Source: Pelomonas paludis
Lineage (GTDB): Bacteria; Pseudomonadota; Gammaproteobacteria; Burkholderiales; Burkholderiaceae_C
DNA length: 64,000 nt
Direction of reading: 5' to 3'
Assembly: GCF_039872745.1 (NCBI RefSeq)
Contig: NZ_JBDPZD010000004.1
Coordinates: 186,001-250,000 of the forward strand
This document shows, piece after piece, positions 1 through 7,347 of this stretch (the stretch's first letter is position 1; each line of letters starts with the position of its first letter). Position numbers and translations under genes: made by a program. The notes beneath the pieces were generated by a model. The model was not told where the DNA came from. It worked only from the letters and a program-made list of their open reading frames with translations, and searched no databases.

Positions 1-1
1 C

Positions 2-2410
2 ATCATTTCGGCCTTCTGGTACCTGCGCAACGAGGAAATCGACCGCGAGATGGAGTCGGTCAAGCGCGACACCGAGATCGCGCAGCTGGCGCTCCGCTCA
101 CGGCTGATCGACAACCAGGAGCAACTCGTCCGCCTGGCGCGCGAGGTGGTGACGCGGCAGGTGGACTCGCAGGAGTTCGTCTCGCAAGCCCAGGCACTGG
201 CCGCCGAACGGCCCGAGATCAGCGAGATCAGTTGGGTCACGGGCCAAATGGCTTGCCGCGCCCGTGTCAGCAACGTCGGCCAGAACGCCACCAATGCCTG
301 CCAGATCACGGCCGAGACCGGGTCGCTGCCCCGCGCCGGCCGCTCGGGGCCGCCCGAGCAAGCCTTCAACGCCGCACGGCAGCGCCGCCAGCCGGTCTAC
401 TCGCCACCGCTGATCAATTCACAGGGCGCCCCGGTCTTCCAGATCCAGGTCCCGCTGATGGACCGCAACGGATTTGCCGGCGTGCTGGTGGGCGAATACA
501 CCATCGAGGCCCTGCTGCGCTACCACGTGCCCAGCGAGGTCGCCACGCGCCACGTGATCTCGGTGATGGACGGCGACGAGCACTCACTCTCCAGCACCGT
601 CACCCAGATGCCCGGCCAGGTGGCACGCCGCGCCGCCATCGTGCACTACGTGCCGCTGGCGCCGGCGCTGAATGGGCTGGTGCTGCGCGGCCAGGGCTGG
701 CGCGCCGGCCTCACCTTCGTGGACAACATCCTCTTCTGGATGGTGGTAGCCCTGGCGGGCCTCACGGTGTGGATGTTGCTCGGCACCTGGCGCCACATGC
801 GCCGCCGCACCCAGATCCAGAACGCGCTGACGCTGGAGACCAACTTCCGCCGCGCCATGGAGAACTCCATGCTGACCGGCATGCGCGCCATGGACATGGA
901 GACGCGCATCACCTATGTGAACCCGGCCTTTTGCGCGATGACGGGTTTCTCGGAGTCCGACCTCATCGGCCGCACACCGCCCTACCCCTTCTGGCCCAAC
1001 GACCGGCGCGAGGAAAACGCCCGGCTGCTGCAGCAGGAGCTGCAAGGCCGCAGCCCCTCGGGCGGCGTGGAAGTGCGCATCGCCCGCAAGGACGGCAGCA
1101 CCTTTGACGCCCGCGTCTACGTCTCGCCCCTGGTGGACCACCGCGGCAAGCAGACCGGCTGGATGACCTCGATGACCAACATCACCGAGGCCAAGCGTGT
1201 GCGCGACCAGCTCTCGGCCTCGCACGAGCGCTTCACCACCGTGCTGGAGGGGCTGGACGCCGCCGTGTCCGTGCTGGGCGTGCAGCCACCCGAGCTGCTG
1301 TTTGCCAACCGCAGCTACCGGATGTGGTTTGGCGCCGACCCCGCCGGCCACGCCGTGCTGGCCGGTGGTCAGTTGGGCGGCAGCACCCCCCCACGCGGCC
1401 TGGACGAAGACCTGGACGCGGTGGACGACTACTCCGGCCTGCCCGCTGAAGCCCTGACCGAGACCGGCTCCGACCCGCGCGAGGTCTACGTCGAGTCGCT
1501 GGACATGTGGTTCGACGTCCGCAGCCGCTACCTGGCCTGGACTGACGGCCGCCTGGCGCAGATGCTGATCGCCACCGACATCACCACCCGGCGCCGCGCC
1601 GAGGCCCTTGCCGCCCAGCAGGCCGAGAAGGCCCAGGTCACCAGCCGCCTGATGACCATGGGCGAGATGGCCTCCAGCGTCGCCCACGAGCTGAACCAGC
1701 CACTCACCGCCATCGCCAACTACTGCAACGGCATGCTCAGCCGCGTGCGGGGCGACAACATCGACAAAGAGTCGCTGATGGCCGCGCTGGAAAAGACCGC
1801 CAAGCAGGCCGACCGCGCCGGCCAGATCATTCACCGCATCCGCGCCTTCGTGAAGCGCAGCGAGCCCCAGCGCCAGCCGGCCAATGCCGCCGCCATCGTC
1901 GAGGACGCCGTCGAGCTGGCCGGCATCGAGCTGCGGCGCCGCAACGTCGCCATCCACACCTACGTGGCCCAGCGTCTGCCGCAGATGCAGGTGGACCCCA
2001 TCCTGATCGAACAGGTCATCATGAACCTGCTCAAGAACGCCGCCGAGGCCATCGACAACGCCGCCCTGCCGGCCTCGCGCCGCCACATCGAGCTGCGCGT
2101 CGTGCCCAAGCACAGCGCAGAGCTGGGCGGGCAGATCGAGTTCTCCGTCACCGACATGGGCCCGGGCCTGCCGGACGAGGTCATCGCCCGCATGTACGAG
2201 GCCTTTTTCTCCACCAAGGCCGATGGATTGGGCATTGGCCTAGGGTTATGCCGGTCGATCGTCGAATCTCACCAGGGGCGGATCAAAGCCGAGAACCTCT
2301 ACAATGGCCCTCTCGTCGTGGGGTGTCGGTTCGCCTTCACCATCCCCGTCGAAATCCCCCGGCAGGAGCTCGCAGCCGGCGCGCGAACAGAAAGCAACAG
2401 CACCCTATGA
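2..2410 (+). CDS. PAS-domain sensor histidine kinase, 5' end outside the window
   Basis: Membrane sensor kinase of the FixL/DctS type that would phosphorylate the response regulator encoded next. The frame is open from the first bases, so the N-terminus and first membrane segment lie upstream. The visible protein has an extracytoplasmic sensor region of about 220 residues, a membrane helix near nt 715-790, two PAS domains (about nt 840-1190 and 1205-1590), a HisKA segment with the motif AHELNQPLTAI (phospho-His codon 1685-1687), and a HATPase domain with LKNAAEAIDNA and a GLGIGLGLC G-box. The stop overlaps the regulator start as ATGA, so the two are translationally coupled. Similar pairs in related bacteria often control C4-dicarboxylate uptake, but nothing here proves the ligand. 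Confidence 0.9.
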   Translation: MISAFWYLRNEEIDREMESVKRDTEIAQLALRSRLIDNQEQLVRLAREVVTRQVDSQEFVSQAQALAAERPEISEISWVTGQMACRARVSNVGQNATNACQITAETGSLPRAGRSGPPEQAFNAARQRRQPVYSPPLINSQGAPVFQIQVPLMDRNGFAGVLVGEYTIEALLRYHVPSEVATRHVISVMDGDEHSLSSTVTQMPGQVARRAAIVHYVPLAPALNGLVLRGQGWRAGLTFVDNILFWMVVALAGLTVWMLLGTWRHMRRRTQIQNALTLETNFRRAMENSMLTGMRAMDMETRITYVNPAFCAMTGFSESDLIGRTPPYPFWPNDRREENARLLQQELQGRSPSGGVEVRIARKDGSTFDARVYVSPLVDHRGKQTGWMTSMTNITEAKRVRDQLSASHERFTTVLEGLDAAVSVLGVQPPELLFANRSYRMWFGADPAGHAVLAGGQLGGSTPPRGLDEDLDAVDDYSGLPAEALTETGSDPREVYVESLDMWFDVRSRYLAWTDGRLAQMLIATDITTRRRAEALAAQQAEKAQVTSRLMTMGEMASSVAHELNQPLTAIANYCNGMLSRVRGDNIDKESLMAALEKTAKQADRAGQIIHRIRAFVKRSEPQRQPANAAAIVEDAVELAGIELRRRNVAIHTYVAQRLPQMQVDPILIEQVIMNLLKNAAEAIDNAALPASRRHIELRVVPKHSAELGGQIEFSVTDMGPGLPDEVIARMYEAFFSTKADGLGIGLGLCRSIVESHQGRIKAENLYNGPLVVGCRFAFTIPVEIPRQELAAGARTESNSTL

Positions 2411-3030
2411 GCCTGATCCCCAAGAAAGGCAACGTCTACGTCGTCGATGACGACGAGGCCGTTCGCGACTCCCTCCAGTGGCTGCTCGAAGGCAAGGACT
2501 ACCGGGTCAAGTGCTTTGACTCTGCCGAGTCCTTCCTCTCCCGCTACGACCCGCGCGAAGTCGCCTGCCTGATTGCCGACATCCGCATGGACGGCATGAC
2601 CGGCCTCGAGCTTCAAGACCGCCTGATCGAGCGCAAGAGCCCGCTGCCCATCGTCTTCATCACCGGCCACGGCGACGTGCCCATGGCAGTGCAGACCATG
2701 AAGAAGGGTGCGATGGACTTCATCGAGAAGCCCTTCAAGGAAGCCGAGTTGCTGGCCCTGGTCGAGCGCATGCTCGAACAAGCCCGCGAGGCCTTCTCCA
2801 GCCAGCAGGAAGCCGCCAGCCGCGACGCCCTGCTCGCCCGCCTGACCACCCGCGAAGCCCAGGTGCTGGAGCGCATCGTGGCCGGCCGCCTGAACAAGCA
2901 GATCGCCGACGACCTCGGCATCAGCATCAAGACGGTCGAGGCCCACCGCGCCAACATCATGGAAAAGCTCAACGCCAACACCGTGGCCGATCTGCTCAAG
3001 ATCGCACTCGGCGCCACCGCCAAGGCTTGA
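2407..3030 (+). CDS. FixJ/LuxR-family two-component response regulator
   Basis: A DNA-binding response regulator of 207 residues and the partner of the overlapping kinase gene. The receiver domain (about residues 8-120) has the acidic pocket DDDE, the phosphoacceptor Asp58 in IADIRMDG, Thr86 and Lys108 (EKPF). A LuxR-type helix-turn-helix follows at about residues 140-200 (LTTREAQVLERI ... KTVEAHRANIMEKL). The start at 2407 is chosen because it gives the ATGA overlap and begins just before the receiver fold; a longer in-frame start at 2248 would lie inside the kinase gene. It ends at a good intrinsic terminator, so kinase and regulator form a closed unit. Confidence 0.92.
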   Translation: MSLIPKKGNVYVVDDDEAVRDSLQWLLEGKDYRVKCFDSAESFLSRYDPREVACLIADIRMDGMTGLELQDRLIERKSPLPIVFITGHGDVPMAVQTMKKGAMDFIEKPFKEAELLALVERMLEQAREAFSSQQEAASRDALLARLTTREAQVLERIVAGRLNKQIADDLGISIKTVEAHRANIMEKLNANTVADLLKIALGATAKA

Positions 3031-3048
3031 GCCCCCGCTTTCAATCAC

Positions 3049-3071
3049 AGAGGCCGCTGCATGCGGCCTCT
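3049..3071 (+). terminator. Intrinsic terminator after the response regulator
   Basis: A perfect 9-bp stem, AGAGGCCGC with GCGGCCTCT, encloses a 5-base loop and is followed by TTGCTTTT. It lies 18 bases past the regulator stop and 20 bases before folD. Confidence 0.85.
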
Positions 3072-3091
3072 TTGCTTTTAGGAGTCCCCCC

Positions 3092-3943
3092 ATGACCGCC
3101 CAACTGATCGACGGCCTCGCCCTCGCCAAGCAACTGCGCCAAGAGGCCGCCACCCGCGCCGCCGCCCTCACCGCCCAGGGCCGCCAGCCGGGCCTGGCCG
3201 TGGTGCTGGTGGGCGACAACCCCGCCAGCCAGGTCTATGTGCGCAACAAGGTCAAGGCCTGCGAGGAAGCCGGCATCCACTCCCGCTTGGAGAAGTACGA
3301 CGCCAGCATGACCGAGGCCGAACTGCTGGCCCGCGTCGATGCGCTCAACAACGACCCCAGCATCCACGGCATCCTGGTCCAGTTGCCACTGCCCAAGCAC
3401 ATCGACGACCACAAGGTCATCGAGTCCATCTCGCCCGCCAAGGACGTGGACGGCTTCCACATCGCCTCGGCCGGCGCCCTGGTGGTGGGTGAGCCCGGCT
3501 TCAAGGCCTGCACGCCCTATGGCTGCATGAAGATGCTGGAGCACATCGGCATGAAGGACCTGCGCGGCAAGCACGCTGTGGTCATCGGCCGCAGCAACAT
3601 CGTCGGCAAGCCCATGGCCCTGATGCTGCTGGCCGCCAATGCCACCGTCACCGTCTGCCACAGCGGCACGGCCGACCTGAGGCATCACACCCGCCAGGCC
3701 GACATCGTGGTGGCCGCTGTGGGCAAGCGCAATGTGCTCACCGCAGACATGGTCAAGCCCGGCGCCGTCATCATCGACGTCGGCATGAATCGCAATGACG
3801 AAGGCAAGCTCTGCGGCGACGTCGACTTCGACGGCGTCAAGGAAGTGGCTGGCTGGATCACGCCGGTGCCCGGCGGCGTCGGCCCTATGACGATTGCGAT
3901 GCTGCTGGTCAATACCCTGGAGTCTGCTGAAAGAAGTGCATGA
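3092..3943 (+). CDS. folD: Bifunctional methylenetetrahydrofolate dehydrogenase/cyclohydrolase FolD
   Basis: Cytosolic one-carbon enzyme that interconverts 5,10-methylene-, methenyl- and 10-formyl-tetrahydrofolate using NADP. The 283-residue length is typical. Visible family marks are the catalytic YVRNKVKACEEAGI segment with the active-site Lys, the GILVQLPLP motif, the nucleotide-binding stretch VVIGRSNIVGKPMA and the C-terminal TPVPGGVGPMT signature. The start is supported by AGGAG at 3080-3084, eight bases before the ATG. Its stop overlaps the start of the following peptidase gene. Confidence 0.98.
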   Translation: MTAQLIDGLALAKQLRQEAATRAAALTAQGRQPGLAVVLVGDNPASQVYVRNKVKACEEAGIHSRLEKYDASMTEAELLARVDALNNDPSIHGILVQLPLPKHIDDHKVIESISPAKDVDGFHIASAGALVVGEPGFKACTPYGCMKMLEHIGMKDLRGKHAVVIGRSNIVGKPMALMLLAANATVTVCHSGTADLRHHTRQADIVVAAVGKRNVLTADMVKPGAVIIDVGMNRNDEGKLCGDVDFDGVKEVAGWITPVPGGVGPMTIAMLLVNTLESAERSA

Positions 3944-5943
3944 GCAACCCCCTGCTGTCTACCGCCGCGCTGCCGGATTTCGCAGCCATCCGTCCCGAGC
4001 ACATCGCGCCTGCCATCACCGAGCTGTTGGCTACTGCCCAAGCCGCGCTGGATGAAGCCACCAAGGCCGAAACGCCGGCCGACTACGACACGCTCTCGCG
4101 CATCCTCGACACCGCGACCGAGCGGCTCGGCAGCGCCTGGGGCGCCGTGGGCCACCTCAACGCCGTGGCCAACACGCCCGAGCTGCGCGAGGCCTACAAC
4201 GCACAGCTGCCGGTGGTCACCGAGTTCTACACGGCGCTCGGCGCCAATGAGGCGCTCTTTGCCAAGTACAAGGCCGTGATGGCGGCGCAAGGCAGCAGCC
4301 TCAGTGCCCCACGCCGCCAGGTGCTACAGCACGCCATCCGCGACTTCGTGCTCTCGGGTGCCGAGCTGCAAGGGCCGAATCGCGAGCGCTATGCCGCCAT
4401 CCAGGAGCGCAGTGCCGCGCTGCAGCAGCAGTTCAGCGAGCACGTGCTCGACGCCACCGACGGCTGGAGCCACATCGCCAGCACCGCCGACCTGGCCGGC
4501 GTCCCGCAGGACGTGCTGGACGCCACGCGCCTGGACGACGGTGGGCACAAGCTGACCCTGCACTTCCCCGTCTACCTGCCCGTGATGCAGTACGCCGAGA
4601 ACCGGCAGCTGCGCGAGACCGTCTACCGCGCCTACGCCACCCGCGCCAGCGACCAGGGCGGCAAGCCGGAGCTCGACAACTCGGCCGCCATGCGCGAGAT
4701 CGTCGCCCTGCGCCAGGAAGAAGCAGCGCTGCTCGGCTACGCCAACTTTGCCGAGGTCTCGCTTGCGCCCAAGATGGCCTCGACGCCGGCCGAGGTGATG
4801 CAGTTCCTGCGCGACCTGGCCCGCCGCGCCCGGCCCTTTGCCGAGAAGGACCTGGCCGAAGTGCGCGAGTTCGCCGCTCAGCAGCTGGGCCTCCCCGACC
4901 TGCAGGCCTGGGACATCCCCTTCGCCAGCGAGAAGCTCAAGGAAGCGCGCTACGCCTTCAGCGACCAGGCCGTGAAGCAGTACTTCACCGCGCCCAAGGT
5001 CGTGGCCGGGCTGTTCTCGATCATCGAACGCGTCTTCCATGTCCAGATCCGCGAGGCCCAGGCCCCGGTGTGGAACGAGACCGTGCGCTTCTTCGAGCTC
5101 ACGCGCGACGGCAAGCCCATCGGCAACTTCTACCTCGACCTCTACGCCCGCACCGGCAAGCGCCCCGGCGCCTGGATGGACGAAGTACGCAGCCGCTGGC
5201 TCAAGCCCGGGGGTGAGCAGCAGTTGCCCGTGGCCCAGCTCGTTTGCAACTGCGCCTCACCCGTTGGCGACAAGCCTGCGCTGCTGACGCATGACGACGT
5301 CATCACCCTCTTCCACGAGTTCGGCCACGGCCTGCATCACCTGCTGACCCAGGTGAACGACCTCGGCGCCTCGGGCATCTCGGGTGTCGAGTGGGACGCC
5401 GTCGAGCTGCCCAGCCAGTTCATGGAGAACTTCTGCTGGGAATGGGATGTGATCACCCAGCTCAGTGGCCATGTGGACACGGGCGAGCCCCTGCCGCGCG
5501 AGCTGTTCGACAAGATGCTCGCCGCCAAGAACTTCCAGAGCGGTCTGCAGACCCTGCGCCAGATCGAGTTCGCGCTCTTCGACATGCGCCTGCACACCGA
5601 ACCCGGTGTGGAAGCCGATGTGATCGGCCTGCTGCAGCAAGTGCGCGACGAGGTGGCGGTCATCAAGCCACCGGCCTTCAACCGCATGCCGCACAGCTTC
5701 AGCCACATCTTTGCGGGCGGCTATGCGGCGGGTTACTACAGCTACAAATGGGCCGAGCTGCTGAGCGCCGATGCCTGGAGCGCTTTCGAGGAAGAAGGCG
5801 TCTTCAACCCCGCCACCGGCAAGCGCTTCCTCACCGAAGTGCTGGAACGCGGCGGCTCGCGCGATGCGATGGACAACTTCAAGGCCTTCCGCGGCCGCGA
5901 GCCCACCATCGACGCGCTGCTACGCCATCAAGGCATGAGCTAA
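3940..5943 (+). CDS. prlC: M3-family zinc oligopeptidase (oligopeptidase A)
   Basis: Cytosolic zinc metallopeptidase that degrades short peptides, including cleaved signal peptides. The protein has 667 residues, close to E. coli oligopeptidase A (680). The HExxH zinc site is in the motif TLFHEFGHGLHHL at about residues 455-467, with the downstream Glu ligand in the following helix, and the family motif FSHIFAGGYAAGYYSYKW sits near the C-terminus. The ATG overlaps the folD stop, which indicates translational coupling. The stop codon directly abuts an inserted MITE-like repeat. The gene could equally be named opdA. Confidence 0.95.
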   Translation: MSNPLLSTAALPDFAAIRPEHIAPAITELLATAQAALDEATKAETPADYDTLSRILDTATERLGSAWGAVGHLNAVANTPELREAYNAQLPVVTEFYTALGANEALFAKYKAVMAAQGSSLSAPRRQVLQHAIRDFVLSGAELQGPNRERYAAIQERSAALQQQFSEHVLDATDGWSHIASTADLAGVPQDVLDATRLDDGGHKLTLHFPVYLPVMQYAENRQLRETVYRAYATRASDQGGKPELDNSAAMREIVALRQEEAALLGYANFAEVSLAPKMASTPAEVMQFLRDLARRARPFAEKDLAEVREFAAQQLGLPDLQAWDIPFASEKLKEARYAFSDQAVKQYFTAPKVVAGLFSIIERVFHVQIREAQAPVWNETVRFFELTRDGKPIGNFYLDLYARTGKRPGAWMDEVRSRWLKPGGEQQLPVAQLVCNCASPVGDKPALLTHDDVITLFHEFGHGLHHLLTQVNDLGASGISGVEWDAVELPSQFMENFCWEWDVITQLSGHVDTGEPLPRELFDKMLAAKNFQSGLQTLRQIEFALFDMRLHTEPGVEADVIGLLQQVRDEVAVIKPPAFNRMPHSFSHIFAGGYAAGYYSYKWAELLSADAWSAFEEEGVFNPATGKRFLTEVLERGGSRDAMDNFKAFRGREPTIDALLRHQGMS

Positions 5944-6104
5944 GGCAACGCTGAACAAGTCCCTCACGCGCGCCGCATCCCTGCTTTGGGCGATCTGCGG
6001 CGTTGCAAATGCTCGCTGTAGCCCGAGCTACAGCTCCGCTTTGCGCCTAGCAGCTCATCCCAAACCAGGGCTCGGCACATCGCGGGGACTTATTCAACGT
6101 CGCC
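5944..6104. mobile_element. MITE-like element with 19-bp terminal inverted repeats
   Basis: The left end reads GGCAACGCTGAACAAGTCC and the right end, reverse-complemented, reads GGCGACGTTGAATAAGTCC (16 of 19 identical). The 161-bp interior has no coding capacity and carries a perfect palindrome, GCTGTAGC-CCGA-GCTACAGC (6015-6034). The flanks are CTAA on the left and TTAA on the right, a possible imperfect 4-bp target duplication. The left end begins immediately after the prlC stop, between two convergent genes. It looks like a non-autonomous element mobilised in trans; it is the only copy I see in the window. Confidence 0.7.
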
Positions 6105-6124
6105 TTAAGCGCGGCGCGGCCGCG

Positions 6125-6733
6125 TCAGGGCTCCTCGCCCTTGAGCAGCTTCTCCACGAACTCGGCGCCATGGCGGCGCGCGATCTCGTCTTGCACGATG
6201 CGGTTGTAGCCCGCTGCGCGCGCGGCGAGTACGTGCGCGGGTGTCTTGCCGCCGTCCTTGAAGCCAACCGCCCCCCCGTCCTTGCCGGCCTCGACCTTGA
6301 CCGGGGCGGGGATCTCGATGAACTGCCAGTCGATGCCATAGCGCTGCTTGAGCCGGCGTTGGCGCGCCCGGTCTTCGTCGCTCGGCTTCTCGCTGCCCAC
6401 CAGGCGCAGGCGCAGCTTGCCAGCGGCGATGTCCTTGCGCGCCTCGTCCTCGCCCTGGCCAAAGGCCTCGGCGGGGTTGGCAATGCGCAGGTCGACGTCG
6501 GCCACCAGCTGCGGCTTCGCCGGGATGTGGATGTGGTTGCTGGCGCGCAGCTTGTCGAAGACGACAAAGATCGTGGTGGCCGCCACCAGCGCGATGACGG
6601 CGGCCATAACGTGCACGCGGCGCAGCCCGCGGGCTTGCTGCCAGACAGGCATCTGGGCGCCGCCCGTGCGGTGGGCCGGCGCGAGGCCAGTTGCAGCGGG
6701 CGTGGGCGCCGCGCTGCTGGTCGTTGGATCCAT
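6125..6733 (-). CDS. Hypothetical protein with one membrane helix
   Basis: I do not recognise this 202-residue protein. It has a Pro/Ala/Thr-rich head, one hydrophobic helix at about residues 42-60 and then a charged domain of about 140 residues, probably extracytoplasmic, rich in Lys/Arg/Glu with a closing ARAAGYNRIVQDEIARRHG segment. A start at residue 28 (MPVWQQARG) is also possible, because the preceding 27 residues are low-complexity. It lies last in a run of minus-strand genes that begins with hrpA but is separated from its neighbour by a nested hairpin, so it may have its own promoter. Confidence 0.6.
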   Translation of the reverse strand: MDPTTSSAAPTPAATGLAPAHRTGGAQMPVWQQARGLRRVHVMAAVIALVAATTIFVVFDKLRASNHIHIPAKPQLVADVDLRIANPAEAFGQGEDEARKDIAAGKLRLRLVGSEKPSDEDRARQRRLKQRYGIDWQFIEIPAPVKVEAGKDGGAVGFKDGGKTPAHVLAARAAGYNRIVQDEIARRHGAEFVEKLLKGEEP

Positions 6734-6785
6734 GGTGAGGTTCAGCCTTTCCTAGGGAAACGACGGGCCGCTCCCGAGGTTCCTT

Positions 6786-6829
6786 AGCCCCCTCGGGGGG
6801 CCTGCCGCGTCGCGGCAGGTTCGGGGGCT
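6786..6829. repeat. Nested GC-rich hairpin (REP-like)
   Basis: An inner perfect stem CCTGCCGC-GTC-GCGGCAGG (6801-6819) sits inside outer arms AGCCCCC (6786-6792) and GGGGGCT (6823-6829). It begins at the stop codon of the Cys-cluster gene. It could end transcription of the minus-strand run, but there is no U-rich tail, so a REP-type repeat is at least as likely. Confidence 0.5.
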
Positions 6830-7347
6830 CAAATACTCTGATTGTCGGCGAGGGGGGCCAAGGCGGTCCGCACGCGATCGCGCCAGGTGGCCTCGTGCTC
6901 GGGCGACCAGGTGGGCCAGTTGGGCGCCTCCGCCGCCAGCTGCGCGGCCAGTTCGCTCAGCCCCCCCGGGCTGCCGGGCAGTGCGGCCGCCAGCGTTAGC
7001 GTGGCCAGCAGCTCCTGCACGCGGCGCATGCGCGGGTAGGCCGCCATCAGCCAGCGCGCCACCTCGGGCCGCTCGCGCCACTGCGCGCTGCCAAAGCGAG
7101 CCTGGGCCTGGGCGGTAAGGCGCTGGCCGGCGCCCAAGCAGTCAAAAGCCACGCAGCCACTGAAGCCGCGCTCGATCAGGTCGTCGTGGATGGCGCAGCG
7201 GTGGTCGGCGCACAGATGCTGGCAGGGTGTTTCGGCCGGCTTGTCAAAGCCAAAACCCTGCTCGGCATCAAAGGGCGGCACCAGGCAGCACAGGCCGACG
7301 CATTGCGAGCAATCCGCTCGCAATGACGCCGGCAAGGTCGGGGTCAC
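6829..7347 (-). CDS. YkgJ-like cysteine-cluster protein
   Basis: A protein of about 172 residues whose first half carries a conserved Cys cluster: CSQCVGLCC, then CQHL, CAIH, GCVAFDC and a final GAGQ. The spacing resembles the cluster found at the N-terminus of some pentapeptide-repeat proteins and the wider YkgJ/CxxCxxCC group, thought to bind zinc or iron. Here no pentapeptide repeats follow; the C-terminal half is an ordinary helical Ala/Leu-rich region. I choose the GTG at 7347 because it makes a GTGA overlap with the M16 protease stop; an ATG at 7404 would overlap that gene by about 60 bases. A 10-bp inverted repeat lies over the new N-terminus. No function can be assigned. Confidence 0.7.
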   Translation of the reverse strand: MTPTLPASLRADCSQCVGLCCLVPPFDAEQGFGFDKPAETPCQHLCADHRCAIHDDLIERGFSGCVAFDCLGAGQRLTAQAQARFGSAQWRERPEVARWLMAAYPRMRRVQELLATLTLAAALPGSPGGLSELAAQLAAEAPNWPTWSPEHEATWRDRVRTALAPLADNQSI

